From positions 99,762-163,761 of the forward strand of contig NZ_JACHXN010000013.1 of the NCBI RefSeq assembly GCF_014192095.1: a stretch of DNA of 64,000 nt, written 5' to 3'. The notes below the pieces were generated by a model. The model made no database searches. It saw only the letters and a list, made by a program, of their open reading frames with translations, and was not told the origin of the DNA. The stretch comes from Phyllobacterium trifolii. GTDB taxonomy: Bacteria; Pseudomonadota; Alphaproteobacteria; Rhizobiales; Rhizobiaceae. The number at the start of each line of letters is the position of its first letter. The stretch's first letter is position 1. The position numbers were made by a program, and so were the translations under genes. Of the stretch, positions 49,182 through 57,671 are shown one piece after another.

Positions 49182-49483
49182 TTTATTTCTCCTTATCGCG
49201 AGCGATTTATCCGCTTCGTGATGAGAACGTAGTACTGCAAAAATGAATGGGAGATGATCGGTGGGATTAATCGTTTGTAATGCTCGCTCCACCGCCGACA
49301 GTTCCCCGACAATGGGTGCTTTAAAATAAGTTGTAGGGCACCTGCATTCGATTTCATCGCGCCAGTTGTCGTTGAATCCGGTTCATGAGTACGGGCGTTT
49401 CCAATGGCACCAACGTTTTAAACATCAGATACGTCAGTTATGATCAATTGTTGCCGCAAGAACGACTTTCAGCAAAGTAAACC
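49182..49483. other. Divergent promoter region, EF-hand / transglutaminase
   Basis: 302 bases between divergent genes. Must contain both promoters. I searched for EcfG-type elements on both strands and found none with correct spacing. Confidence 0.4.
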
Positions 49484-50368
49484 ATGACGATTTTTTCGGT
49501 TAGACATTCGACGGTCTATCGCTATGTGCGACCAGTGGCATTCGGTGAGCATCGCCTGATGTTTCGTCCGCGAGACAGTTTTGACCAGCGCCTTCTAGAG
49601 GCGACATTGGTTGTCGAGCCAGAGCCCAAACAAATACGATGGATTCACGACGTCTTCGGCAATTGTGTCGCGCTCATCGACGTCACTGCAACTGCGTCGG
49701 AGTTGCGCTTTCACAGCCATATTCGCCTCGACCACACACCAGACGTCGCTCTTGATCTGCAGATTGATGAAAAGGCCCTCACCTATCCCTTCACTTATGC
49801 GAACGATGAGATTGCTGATCTGGAGCGCACAATTGAACGTCACTATCCCGATCGTGACGATGAAGTCGGCCGCTGGGCCAGACAGTTCGTTCGGGTCGGC
49901 CACCCGACGGAAACGGGCCATCTGCTCATGACGCTCTGCTACGCAATTCATGAGAGCTTCGTGTATGAGCGTCGCGCAGCGCGGGGAACGCAATCCCCTG
50001 TTCAGACTTTGCAGTTACGGCGGGGCACCTGCCGGGACTTTGCCGTGCTGATGATGGAGGCAGCCCGTTCATTGGGTTTGGCGGCGCGCTTTGTCACTGG
50101 GTATATTTATGTGCCTAGTCGCGATGGCTCGATAACCCGCGGCGGCGGATCCACTCATGCGTGGTGCCAAATCTATCTTCCGGGAGCCGGATGGGTGGAG
50201 TTCGATCCAACGAACGGGATCGTGGGAAACAGGGATCTGATCCGGGTGGCTGTTGCCCGTGATCCGCGGCAAGCCATTCCATTGACCGGAAGCTACGACG
50301 GTGACGCCTCCGACTATGATGGAATGTCGGTGCAGGTGAATGTTACAACAGAAAACGCGATTCCATGA
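49484..50368 (+). CDS. Transglutaminase-like cysteine protease family protein (1)
   Basis: A 294-residue protein with the bacterial transglutaminase N-terminal domain (FSVRHSTVYRYVRPVAFGEH, to about 100) and the core domain. The catalytic triad is the Cys in RRGTCRDFAVLMMEAAR, the His in GGSTHAWCQIYLPG, and the Asp in WVEFDPTNG. No signal peptide. Members hydrolyse or cross-link peptides, but this two-domain type is of unknown role and is often encoded near circularly permuted ATP-grasp and alpha-E genes, which are absent here. A paralogue follows. Confidence 0.9.
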   Translation: MTIFSVRHSTVYRYVRPVAFGEHRLMFRPRDSFDQRLLEATLVVEPEPKQIRWIHDVFGNCVALIDVTATASELRFHSHIRLDHTPDVALDLQIDEKALTYPFTYANDEIADLERTIERHYPDRDDEVGRWARQFVRVGHPTETGHLLMTLCYAIHESFVYERRAARGTQSPVQTLQLRRGTCRDFAVLMMEAARSLGLAARFVTGYIYVPSRDGSITRGGGSTHAWCQIYLPGAGWVEFDPTNGIVGNRDLIRVAVARDPRQAIPLTGSYDGDASDYDGMSVQVNVTTENAIP

Positions 50369-50382
50369 TTGAAGGTTTGTAG

Positions 50383-50408
50383 GGAACCCATCGTGGCTCC
50401 TTGACGTT
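50383..50408 (+). promoter_or_regulatory. Consensus EcfG-type promoter for the second transglutaminase gene
   Basis: GGAAC at 50383-50387, 17 bases, CGTT at 50405-50408: both elements exact. It lies in the short gap between the two transglutaminase genes, 48 bases before the ATG, and would drive the second gene independently of the first. Confidence 0.7.
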
Positions 50409-50455
50409 GCCGCATGATTATCAACAAGGCAGTCGGCTACAATCAAGGAGAGACG

Positions 50456-51277
50456 ATGAAGATACGCGCCGGGTTCACCTTGGGATACGAGTGCCCGCAG
50501 CCGACAGCGATGTTGCTGGTGCTCAATATTCATCCCTCGCGGCGCGTCGATCTTCTGACGGAACAGAACCTGACGTTCAACCAGCCAATCGATGCGTGGG
50601 GTTATATGGATGGATTTGGCAATGCCTGCACCCGTATTGTCGCCCCGCCCGGACTTACGACAATCTCCTCTGAATTTAAAATCTATGACGGCGGCGAGCC
50701 AGACGTCGTTCCCCGAAATGCCATCCAGCACGAAATCAAGGATTTGCCCGACGATGTGCTCGTCTTCCTCCTCGGTAGCCGATATTGCGACACGGACAGA
50801 CTCGGCGACTTTGCCTGGTCGCAGTTCTCCTCGACACCCTTGGGATGGCCTCGGGTTGAGGCGATCCGGGACTACGTCCATGACCACATAACCTTCGACT
50901 ATCAGAAAGCCGATCCCCTCAGGACAGCCTTTGGCGGATATATCGACAGGACAGGCGTGTGCAGAGATTTCTCCCATCTCGCCATCACCCTTTGCCGCTG
51001 CATGAACATTCCGGCGCGTTATTGCACGGGGTATCTTGGCGACATCGGTGTGCCATTCAATCCGGATCCCATGGACTTCAGCGCATGGTTCGAAGTCTAT
51101 CTTGGCGGGCATTGGCACACCGTCGATGCCCGCCACAACACGCCGCGCATAGGGCGCATACTCATGGCCACCGGGCGTGACGCAACCGACGTGGCCATAT
51201 CCACCAGTTTTGGTGCCTCGTTACTAACTCGCTTCGAGGTAATTACAGAGGAGGTGACGACGGCCAATCCGACCTGA
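50456..51277 (+). CDS. Transglutaminase-like protein (2)
   Basis: The ATG at 50456 has AAGGAGAG just upstream; 273 residues. The N-terminal domain (KIRAGFTLGYECPQPTAMLL) is followed by the transglutaminase core with Cys in RTGVCRDFSHLAITLCR, His in GHWHTVDARHNTPR and Asp in the same segment. It differs from the upstream copy in the N-terminal domain and in an inserted PMDFSAWFEVYLGG. This is the COG1305 group that is frequently stress-induced in rhizobia. The consensus EcfG promoter in front supports that. Confidence 0.88.
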   Translation: MKIRAGFTLGYECPQPTAMLLVLNIHPSRRVDLLTEQNLTFNQPIDAWGYMDGFGNACTRIVAPPGLTTISSEFKIYDGGEPDVVPRNAIQHEIKDLPDDVLVFLLGSRYCDTDRLGDFAWSQFSSTPLGWPRVEAIRDYVHDHITFDYQKADPLRTAFGGYIDRTGVCRDFSHLAITLCRCMNIPARYCTGYLGDIGVPFNPDPMDFSAWFEVYLGGHWHTVDARHNTPRIGRILMATGRDATDVAISTSFGASLLTRFEVITEEVTTANPT

Positions 51278-51520
51278 CCGAAGTCGCCCCCACGGCCCGT
51301 GCTGGCGGCACGTGGCTAAAATTGGCTCAGATCGATGCTCTCCAAAAATGCGCATTCGGGACGAACCCGCAAAGTGACAGTTCGAGTAGCTGCAATGGGC
51401 TAATCCAGATGATTGACGATGACTGCTTAGCGCCCACAGCTGTTCGTTCAGAGTACCAACTCGAAATCCGGCATCTTGAATTCGGGGGCGAGCTAACCTC
51501 CATCTTGGGCTGCGGTCACC

Positions 51521-51787
51521 TTATGATTCGACCAGAATGACCAAGGACTCCGGCACCACTCCGTCGTGGGTCATAACTTCGGCGGCTTCTTTACTCTGCA
51601 TTGCCTTCATCACGGCATCCATATCCGAAACATCCATCACAACGGCTACGCTAGTCGCATCCTGTGGATCGACGAATGTTCTAATGTTGGTCACGCCGAG
51701 CGGGCCAAAAAACTCTTGGCGCTTGGGCGAGTCCAGCCAGTGTTTTACGTCCTTTGAAATTTTGTGGTGGGCGACGACTGTTGGCAT
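51521..51787 (-). CDS. Small conserved-looking protein, dimeric alpha/beta-barrel type
   Basis: An 88-residue protein with GGGAGG six bases before its ATG. The pattern VVAHHKISKDVKHWLDSPKR, then TSVAVVMDVSDMDAVMKAM and a C-terminal DGVVPESLVILVES, suggests a ferredoxin-like/dimeric alpha-beta barrel fold of the type seen in ABM-like and stress-response proteins. I do not recognise a named family. No signal peptide. Monocistronic, between the transglutaminase and kinase regions. Confidence 0.65.
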   Translation of the reverse strand: MPTVVAHHKISKDVKHWLDSPKRQEFFGPLGVTNIRTFVDPQDATSVAVVMDVSDMDAVMKAMQSKEAAEVMTHDGVVPESLVILVES

Positions 51788-52155
51788 TGCAACCTCCCGA
51801 TTTCGACCCGGAAGTCCAGTATCAACCGAGAATGCCGGGATCTGTCCATGACGAGTCTAGGAACACCCCTTAGGTTGCAAAGTCAACTGATCCGTTAGCG
51901 CGTGCAATTTCGGGCCGGACGCGCGCTCGAAGACGTCTCTGGGCACGATCTCTTTTGACGCGACTGGGGGCTGGACGCCAATAAGCGCGTTCTAAAAGAG
52001 TCTGAGAGACACCGTTGCACCTGTTGCGACAGGCAAGGCCCAGATCGAAATAAGCCTAAGCCGGGTCTTGGGTTTAGCGCTGTAAACGGAAGCCATGCCA
52101 AGCCTCGTAACGCTGGAGCCTGCGCCACCAGCCACGCATGATTTTCTTTGGACTC
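51788..52155. other. Gap with no supported gene
   Basis: 368 bases. Short frames only, none with a recognisable family. It contains the promoter of the 88-residue protein gene; no EcfG-type element was found. Confidence 0.35.
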
Positions 52156-52407
52156 TTAGGAGCCTATGCTGTCACGCTTGGTTCCAATCTCACAACCCTT
52201 TGACTCTTTGTCAGCCGCAGTCGTGGCGATAAGCTTGGCGTCCCGCATTCCTTGGTCGAATAGCTTCATGATTGTCCAGCCCAGGCGGTCTGCAGGATCA
52301 TGGCTACGCGGATCGCGCTGCAGTATGGCAGCCGCCATTTCGTAGGCACGTGACATCGTCGCGCAATCAGAGGAGGTGTATGTGCGATCAGCGAGGATAT
52401 TATACAT
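52156..52407 (-). CDS. Small hypothetical protein of a rhizobial family
   Basis: From the ATG at 52407 the product is 83 residues: MYNILADRTYTSSDCATMSR, YEMAAAILQRDP, and RLGWTIMKLFDQGMRDAKLI. The pattern (ILADR-T---DC--LSRAY, ILxRxP, RLGxTIMxLxDQGxRD) is one I know from short uncharacterised rhizobial proteins. The longer frame upstream merges with the kinase gene in another phase and is not real. No good ribosome site is seen. An EcfG-like promoter lies 130 bases upstream. Confidence 0.62.
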   Translation of the reverse strand: MYNILADRTYTSSDCATMSRAYEMAAAILQRDPRSHDPADRLGWTIMKLFDQGMRDAKLIATTAADKESKGCEIGTKRDSIGS

Positions 52408-52537
52408 AGCGCAAGTCCCGTACAACGGCGGGAGCACATGGTGTCTCTCAAGCGTCAGCGGCCATAAATGCCTGACGATTTTTATGATTGTCCTCCAGCG
52501 GACAAAACAAGTCAATTTGTGGTTGGGACGGACAGGG

Positions 52538-52562
52538 AACTGCACTGTGGAATCCGCGTTCC
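52538..52562 (-). promoter_or_regulatory. EcfG-like promoter at the end of the kinase gene
   Basis: Minus strand GGAAC (52562-52558), 16 bases, AGTT (52541-52538). It begins at the last base of the kinase stop codon and points to the 83-residue protein gene. One mismatch in the -10. Confidence 0.45.
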
Positions 52563-53635
52563 TATGCGGCCTGTGGTATACGCGACGTGAAGGTAGCTCG
52601 CGTGATGGACACGCTTGTCCCTTCTGTGCTGCTGGCAACATCCATCTTCGCATCAAGTTGTTTGACCAATGCCTGAACGATGGCAGTACCCAGTCCGCCG
52701 GCGGTTTCGCGGGTGGTAACGGTGTTTTTGCCGATGCCATTGTCGGAAACGATCAACTTCCAGTCGCTCTTGTCCACTTCGTACGTAACGGCGATTGCGT
52801 CATCTGCTCGAACCACTGGAAAAGCATATTTGATGGCGTTGATTACGAGTTCTGTGACGATCAGTCCGAGGCTGACAGCCTTGTCCGAGCCGATCCATTC
52901 CTTGTCCGCAACCACATCGATGGCGACCGGATTGTCTTCACCCGTCATCGAGGCCGCCAGACTGGCGCAAAGCTTGGACAGGTAAGACCCGACTTCAATC
53001 TGGTCGACGCTTATCGATGTATGCAGGTGCCGCTGCACCTCCGCCACCGACATGACCCGCTGATGGGCGTCCTGGAGATGCAGCCGTGTTTCCTCCGACG
53101 TGACGGCGCGCGCCTTCAAAAGCAATATGCTGGCAATGATCTGCAGACTATTGGCAACACGATGTTGCATTTCCCGTAGTAGCGTATCTTTCTGGCGCAG
53201 AAGCTCTTCCGTTTGCTGGAGGAGATTTTCCTTTTCTCGTTCAATTGCGCGGCGATCCGTTACGTCGAAAAATGCGAGGAGGATAGTCGAAAGGCTGCTG
53301 TCATCGTAGAGCACTTTTCGCGCGTTGAGCAGCATGGTCCTGCGGCCGAGATTAGGGAAATCATGTTCGACTTCAAAGCCGTCCATAGCTGTCTTTTCTG
53401 GGATGATTGTTTCGAGAAGAATGCGCAGGGCGGGGATGTTCCACTGGCCGTCTCCGAGTGAATAGAGCAAATGGCCCCGCGTCCGCTCGGGATCGACCCG
53501 GAATTTTTCGTAAAAGGAACGACTTGCAGCAAGGACCCGAATTTCATCGTCGAGCACGAGAAAGGGTTCGGGAATGGTGTTGACGATAGCTTGCGCAAGC
53601 TTTTGGGCGTCTTCGAGATTGGGCAAGTCGATCAT
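52562..53635 (-). CDS. PAS-HisKA_2 sensor histidine kinase
   Basis: A 357-residue soluble kinase. Residues 10-130 are a PAS domain (IVNTIPEPFLVLDDEIRVLA, LLAFFDVTDRRAIEREKENL). The HisKA_2 box has the phospho-accepting histidine in LLREMQHRVANSLQIIASIL. The HATPase part has ELVINAIKYAFPV, VSDNGIGK and GGLGTAIVQALVKQL. HisKA_2 and HWE kinases feed PhyR in the alphaproteobacterial general stress response, or act in light and two-component signalling. No response regulator is adjacent, so it is an orphan. Its position amid EcfG-type promoters makes a stress-signalling role plausible. Confidence 0.9.
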   Translation of the reverse strand: MIDLPNLEDAQKLAQAIVNTIPEPFLVLDDEIRVLAASRSFYEKFRVDPERTRGHLLYSLGDGQWNIPALRILLETIIPEKTAMDGFEVEHDFPNLGRRTMLLNARKVLYDDSSLSTILLAFFDVTDRRAIEREKENLLQQTEELLRQKDTLLREMQHRVANSLQIIASILLLKARAVTSEETRLHLQDAHQRVMSVAEVQRHLHTSISVDQIEVGSYLSKLCASLAASMTGEDNPVAIDVVADKEWIGSDKAVSLGLIVTELVINAIKYAFPVVRADDAIAVTYEVDKSDWKLIVSDNGIGKNTVTTRETAGGLGTAIVQALVKQLDAKMDVASSTEGTSVSITRATFTSRIPQAA

Positions 53636-53819
53636 GGCAACGGGGAGATCCGATCCGAACCAGGTACGGCATCGATACGAGCGCCCATGTGATCCTTACG
53701 AACTATAGACCGCGCGGTCATTGATGTCGCTAAGGGATTATGAAAGGCGCTCCGCTGTACCGTCTACCGTAGGGCGTCGCTCATCTTTTAATGAAAGTGA
53801 CCTTCTGGCGACGGGCAAC

Positions 53820-53844
53820 GGAACGTAATTCGCCAGCGTATGTT
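53820..53844 (+). promoter_or_regulatory. EcfG-like promoter for the 58-residue ORF
   Basis: GGAAC at 53820-53824, 16 bases, TGTT at 53841-53844; one mismatch in the -10. The ATG follows at 53877, 32 bases after the -10. Confidence 0.5.
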
Positions 53845-53876
53845 GTGTTCTAGAGAACGGAGTCAATCGTCATGGA

Positions 53877-54053
53877 ATGTTAGATCCCGGGAGCGCGGCA
53901 AGGGCCTTTAGACTTGCTAGCCGCAGTAAGGACTTTCGGGTGCGTATGGCCACCGGATACCGATTGCACTCGATCGATAAACGTTTTCAGCGGCTGCTTG
54001 ATCGATTGGACGATGCGGAACAAGCGCAACTGGTGCGAGACGGCCAAGCTTGA
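53877..54053 (+). CDS. Small ORF, 58 residues, under an EcfG-like promoter
   Basis: A 58-codon frame I found by hand: MLDPGSAARAFRLASRS, ATGYRLHSIDKRFQRLLDRL, DDAEQAQLVRDGQA. It is basic, with an amphipathic, charged C-terminal helix, and has no signal peptide. CGGAG lies 13 bases upstream, which is rather far. The helix KRFQRLLDRLD loosely resembles the C-terminal helix of NepR anti-sigma factors (DRFLxLLxxLD), but the N-terminal NepR helix is not evident. It ends next to the point where the truncated binding-protein gene starts. Real expression is uncertain. Confidence 0.42.
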   Translation: MLDPGSAARAFRLASRSKDFRVRMATGYRLHSIDKRFQRLLDRLDDAEQAQLVRDGQA

Positions 54054-54088
54054 GAATTCCTGTCCAGTTATCCAACCTGTCCTGGCCT

Positions 54089-55177
54089 ATGTCGGATATC
54101 AAGGTGACCGCACAGGAAATCGGCGACTACAATGACATCGTCACCAAGCTTCAAGCTGCGATACCAGCCAAACGGTATCCGGACGTGGTCTTGCTGGAAA
54201 TCACGCGGTACGGATTGTTTGCCGAAAAGGGCATCCTTGAGAACCTTACGCCATACCTCGACAAGGATCCGCTGAAGGAACAGCTTTACGATTTCGCCCT
54301 CGATGTCGGGAAGTACAAAGGCTCCAACTACGTCATTCCGTTTAATTCCTCGACACCCGTCATATACTACAACAAAGCCCTTCTCAGAGCGGCTGGCTTG
54401 CCTGACACGGTGCCCCTCAAGAACTTCAACGATCTGTTGGGTGCCGCGAAAACTGTGCAGGAGAAACTCGGGGCCCAAGGCAAGTTCGGCATCAGTCCGA
54501 TGGGCCAGTTTGCCCGCTGGGGCATAGTCATGAGTAACGATTCTGATCTCATCGATCCGGTTTCGAACGACGTGATCGTCGATTCGCCCAAAACCATCGC
54601 TGCGTATGAATGGATGGCAGACCTAGTCAGGAAGTACAAAGTCGCATCGGTTGACGGCATCACCGACGAAAACGCCGCGAAGGCACAATTCACTGCCGGA
54701 AATGTTGCCATCAATCTCGACTCCACCGGAGTTTTTGGAGGTTTCAAAAAAGCCCTCGGAGACGATCTCGGCGTAGCGCCATTCCCTTGCGAAGCGGTCT
54801 GCCGAGTCCCGATCGGAGGTGCCGGCATCGGTATCATCAGCATGATCGACGTCGAGAAGAAGAAGGCCGCCTACGACTTCATCAGTTACATGGCAAGCCC
54901 CGAAGCCAATGCGATCTGGTTTGCGGCCACGGGTTACCTGCCGATCAACAAGAAGACGCTCGACGTCAAGGTCGCTGCCGACGCCGCGAACAAGGACGAG
55001 GGCATTACCGTTTCGATCAAGCAGATCGACTACGCCCGTGGCCGGCCAAGGCCCCCGGTCGTCACCTGGATGCGCAAAATGGAGTACGGTGTATGGGAGA
55101 GCGTAGCCCTCGGCCAAAAGCAGGTGCCGGAAGCACTCAAGGAACTCGCCGCACAGACCAAGGCGCAGACTGACTGA
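54089..55177 (+). CDS. Glycerol-3-phosphate-type ABC substrate-binding protein, N-terminally truncated
   Basis: From the ATG at 54089 there are 362 residues of a UgpB-like extracellular solute-binding protein: YNDIVTKLQAAIPAKRYPDV, NYVIPFNSSTPVIYYNKALL, GGAGIGIISMIDVEKKKAAY and a complete C-terminus. The family is about 420-435 residues with a signal peptide. Here the protein begins inside lobe 1 with no signal peptide and no in-frame upstream homology, so about 60 residues are gone. Without export it cannot feed the permeases. It may be a pseudogene left by a deletion that ended near 54085. The rest of the operon is intact. Confidence 0.75.
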   Translation: MSDIKVTAQEIGDYNDIVTKLQAAIPAKRYPDVVLLEITRYGLFAEKGILENLTPYLDKDPLKEQLYDFALDVGKYKGSNYVIPFNSSTPVIYYNKALLRAAGLPDTVPLKNFNDLLGAAKTVQEKLGAQGKFGISPMGQFARWGIVMSNDSDLIDPVSNDVIVDSPKTIAAYEWMADLVRKYKVASVDGITDENAAKAQFTAGNVAINLDSTGVFGGFKKALGDDLGVAPFPCEAVCRVPIGGAGIGIISMIDVEKKKAAYDFISYMASPEANAIWFAATGYLPINKKTLDVKVAADAANKDEGITVSIKQIDYARGRPRPPVVTWMRKMEYGVWESVALGQKQVPEALKELAAQTKAQTD

Positions 55178-55229
55178 CCACAATGTATAAACTGAAGGGG
55201 ACGGCGCTGCGCCGTCCTTCGGATATCTC

Positions 55230-56099
55230 ATGATTGCGCGACTAACGCCTTACGCGATGGTATTGCCCATTGTCGTATTTATTCTGGCATTCACATATTG
55301 GCCAATCCTCGTCAGCTTCGATCTGAGTTTCCGTCATTGGGATTTCATGTCGTCCGAAAAGCCGTTCGTAGGGTTGTTGAATTACAGCGAACTCGTGCGC
55401 TCGGTTGAGTTTTGGAATTCGGTCACCATCACCCTGATATTCACCGCCATTTCAGTACCCTTGCGGCTGGCCCTTGCCATAGCCATCGCACGCTATCTTA
55501 CGACCGAGAGCAAAACAGTGCGGGCACTACGAGGGGCATTCTTTCTACCCGCCGTCACGTCAAGCGTCGCCATTGCGGTCATATGGTCATGGATCTTTTC
55601 CACCGACGCGGGCGTGGCGAATGCGCTTCTCAACAATCTTGGCATCGCCAAAGTGCCGTGGTTGCAGACGCCCTCGCTTGCCCTTTGGGTGATCATCATC
55701 GTCAACACCTGGAAGCAATTGGGCTACGATATCGTCATCTACGTCGCAGGCCTCCAGGCAATTCCAGAAGACCTATATGAAGCCGCCAAGATGGATGGCG
55801 GCAAGAGGTGGCATACGTTCCGGAGGGTGACGTTTCCGCTCGTCATGCCGACCACATATTTTTTGCTCATCGTCTCCGTTATCGAGTCCTTCCAGATTTT
55901 CACAATTGTCGACGTGATGACGCAGGGCGGGCCCGCGATGTCGACCGACATGATGGTGAATATGCTCTACCGGACCGGATTCACGCTGTTCGATGTTGGT
56001 AAGGGTTCAGCGCTTGCAGTGCTGCTATTCGTATTCCTGGTTGTCTTGACGGTGTTGAAGTCTCGGATATTGGGCAAACGGGTGCATTATGAACACTAG
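55230..56099 (+). CDS. ABC transporter permease (UgpA-like)
   Basis: A 289-residue permease with six membrane segments and the EAA loop YVAGLQAIPEDLYEAAKMDGGKRWHTFRRVTFPLVMPT (catalytic core EAAKMDG). The N-terminal YAMVLPIVVFILAFTYWPIL is typical of MalF/UgpA subunits. It forms the membrane channel with the next gene, which overlaps it by 11 bases. Substrate probably glycerol-3-phosphate or a glycerophosphodiester, judging from the linked phosphodiesterase gene. Confidence 0.9.
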   Translation: MIARLTPYAMVLPIVVFILAFTYWPILVSFDLSFRHWDFMSSEKPFVGLLNYSELVRSVEFWNSVTITLIFTAISVPLRLALAIAIARYLTTESKTVRALRGAFFLPAVTSSVAIAVIWSWIFSTDAGVANALLNNLGIAKVPWLQTPSLALWVIIIVNTWKQLGYDIVIYVAGLQAIPEDLYEAAKMDGGKRWHTFRRVTFPLVMPTTYFLLIVSVIESFQIFTIVDVMTQGGPAMSTDMMVNMLYRTGFTLFDVGKGSALAVLLFVFLVVLTVLKSRILGKRVHYEH

Positions 56100-56898
56100 C
56101 GGCGTTCTCCTGAGGACCACCGCGGTCGCGGTCGGTCTCTTGTTCCTCTCCCCCCTTCTCTACGGCATCTGGATCTCTCTTCAGACGGCCAACGGCTTTT
56201 TTTCCGGCAACGGCGAAATGACACTTCAGAACTATGTTGATGCGGTGGAGAAGATGAATTTTCTCCGCTACCTCTTCAACAGCCTGATTGTGTCGGGCGG
56301 GGTAACCATCCTCAGCCTGGCCACGTCGATCATGGCGGCATACGCATTTTCGCGTTTCGAATTCCGCGGCAGGGATTTGATCTTCGGGCTTGTAGTTGCA
56401 ACCCTGATGATCCCCGGTCACATCACGCTCATACCCAACTACCTGAATTTTGCTAAAGTGGGCCTGCTAGACACCTATGCAGGATTAATTTTGCCCGCTG
56501 TGGCCAACGGTTTTGCGACATTCTTCCTACGCCAGTATTTCCGTGGCATACCCCGCTCCCTCGACGAGGCTGCCTGGATGGATGGCGCGAACGCCTGGAA
56601 GGTGCTGTACCGCGTGATCATCCCCATGTCGAAACCTGCCATTTACGCGATGGGGCTGTTCATTTTTTTGGGAGAGTGGAACAGCTACGTCTGGCCGCTG
56701 ATTGCCACCGACAGTCCAGACATGCTGACACTGCAAATTGGCCTCGCCCGGCTTTACAAGATGGATGCCCAGGAAGGCCTGGTGAATTGGCCCCTTGTCA
56801 TGGCGGCCGCCACACTGACGATGCTTCCTGTATTGCTCGGATTTGCCCTCGTCGAGCGCCACCTCGTCCGCGGCATCTCCATGGGCGCAATCAAATGA
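56089..56898 (+). CDS. ABC transporter permease (UgpE-like)
   Basis: A 269-residue permease partner with six membrane segments. Landmarks are LLFLSPLLYGIWISLQTANG, SLIVSGGVTILSLATSIMAA and the EAA loop IPRSLDEAAWMDGANAWKVL. The gene starts inside the upstream permease gene and its stop overlaps the first ATG of the phosphodiesterase frame. It would pair with UgpA in a type I ABC importer. Confidence 0.9.
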   Translation: MNTSGVLLRTTAVAVGLLFLSPLLYGIWISLQTANGFFSGNGEMTLQNYVDAVEKMNFLRYLFNSLIVSGGVTILSLATSIMAAYAFSRFEFRGRDLIFGLVVATLMIPGHITLIPNYLNFAKVGLLDTYAGLILPAVANGFATFFLRQYFRGIPRSLDEAAWMDGANAWKVLYRVIIPMSKPAIYAMGLFIFLGEWNSYVWPLIATDSPDMLTLQIGLARLYKMDAQEGLVNWPLVMAAATLTMLPVLLGFALVERHLVRGISMGAIK

Positions 56899-56915
56899 CC
56901 ACTGAAGGAAATGCA

Positions 56916-57671
56916 ATGCAAACGATGATAGCGTCCCACCGGGGCGGCACCCTCGAGTATGGAGACTCCACGCCCTCTGGCTTTCGGGCGACGGCCGGCA
57001 TGCCGCTGGAACAAGTGGAGTTCGATGTGCATCCGACAGCGGACGGGCACATCGTGGTGCACCATGATGCCACGATGGATCGCACCACGGACCGGATCGG
57101 AGCGCTCGGTGATCTGACACTGCACGAAATCAAGGCCGCGCGCATCAACTACTCGAAAGGTGAAAGCCCGCTTACCCTCGACGAGCTTTGTAGCATCTAT
57201 CGCGACGGGACGGTCGGCTTCCGCTGTGAGATCAAAGCCGACCAGAATGGCATTCCCTACCAGTCATTCATTCCAAACGTGGCAGAAACATTGGCGCGAG
57301 AGGGGATGCTGGAGAAAACAGTATTCTCTGCCTTCTATTTGGAAATTCTGCAGGAGCTTAAGCGGACGCAGGAACGCCCTGTTCTTTGGTTGATCAGCCC
57401 GCAGCTGCATAGGCAGCTTGGCATTCCGGAGATAATCTCCATTGCCCGAACGAACGCTATTCCTGAGATCGGCGTCAATATCGAACTGCTTGATGAACGG
57501 GTCGTGGAAATGTGCGGTCAATCAGCGATAGAGATCGGTTGCTGGGCTGCCCATAGCGTACCCCAGATGACAAAAGCTTTTGCGTTGGGTGCCAAAGTCA
57601 TGACGACGGACAGGCCGTCAGTCGCTTTACGTGTTCGTGACGAATTCTATCGGGACACACGAGCGTCATGA
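56916..57671 (+). CDS. Glycerophosphodiester phosphodiesterase family protein
   Basis: From the ATG at 56916 (GAAGGAAAT upstream) the product is 251 residues; the ATG at 56895, overlapping the upstream stop, would add seven. GDPD hallmarks are IASHRGGTLEYGDSTPSGF near the start and VEFDVHPTADGHIVVHHDAT with the catalytic His residues and the metal Glu/Asp. VGFRCEIKADQNG and the C-terminal GAKVMTTDRPSVAL follow. It cleaves glycerophosphodiesters to glycerol-3-phosphate and an alcohol. No signal peptide, so it acts in the cytoplasm on imported diesters, consistent with its place in the Ugp-like operon. Confidence 0.9.
   Translation: MQTMIASHRGGTLEYGDSTPSGFRATAGMPLEQVEFDVHPTADGHIVVHHDATMDRTTDRIGALGDLTLHEIKAARINYSKGESPLTLDELCSIYRDGTVGFRCEIKADQNGIPYQSFIPNVAETLAREGMLEKTVFSAFYLEILQELKRTQERPVLWLISPQLHRQLGIPEIISIARTNAIPEIGVNIELLDERVVEMCGQSAIEIGCWAAHSVPQMTKAFALGAKVMTTDRPSVALRVRDEFYRDTRAS

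Noticed and set aside
50069..51136. 355-codon antisense frame across both transglutaminase genes
   Set aside because: It covers two clear genes on the other strand; length comes from GC-rich codon bias, and no family features are seen.
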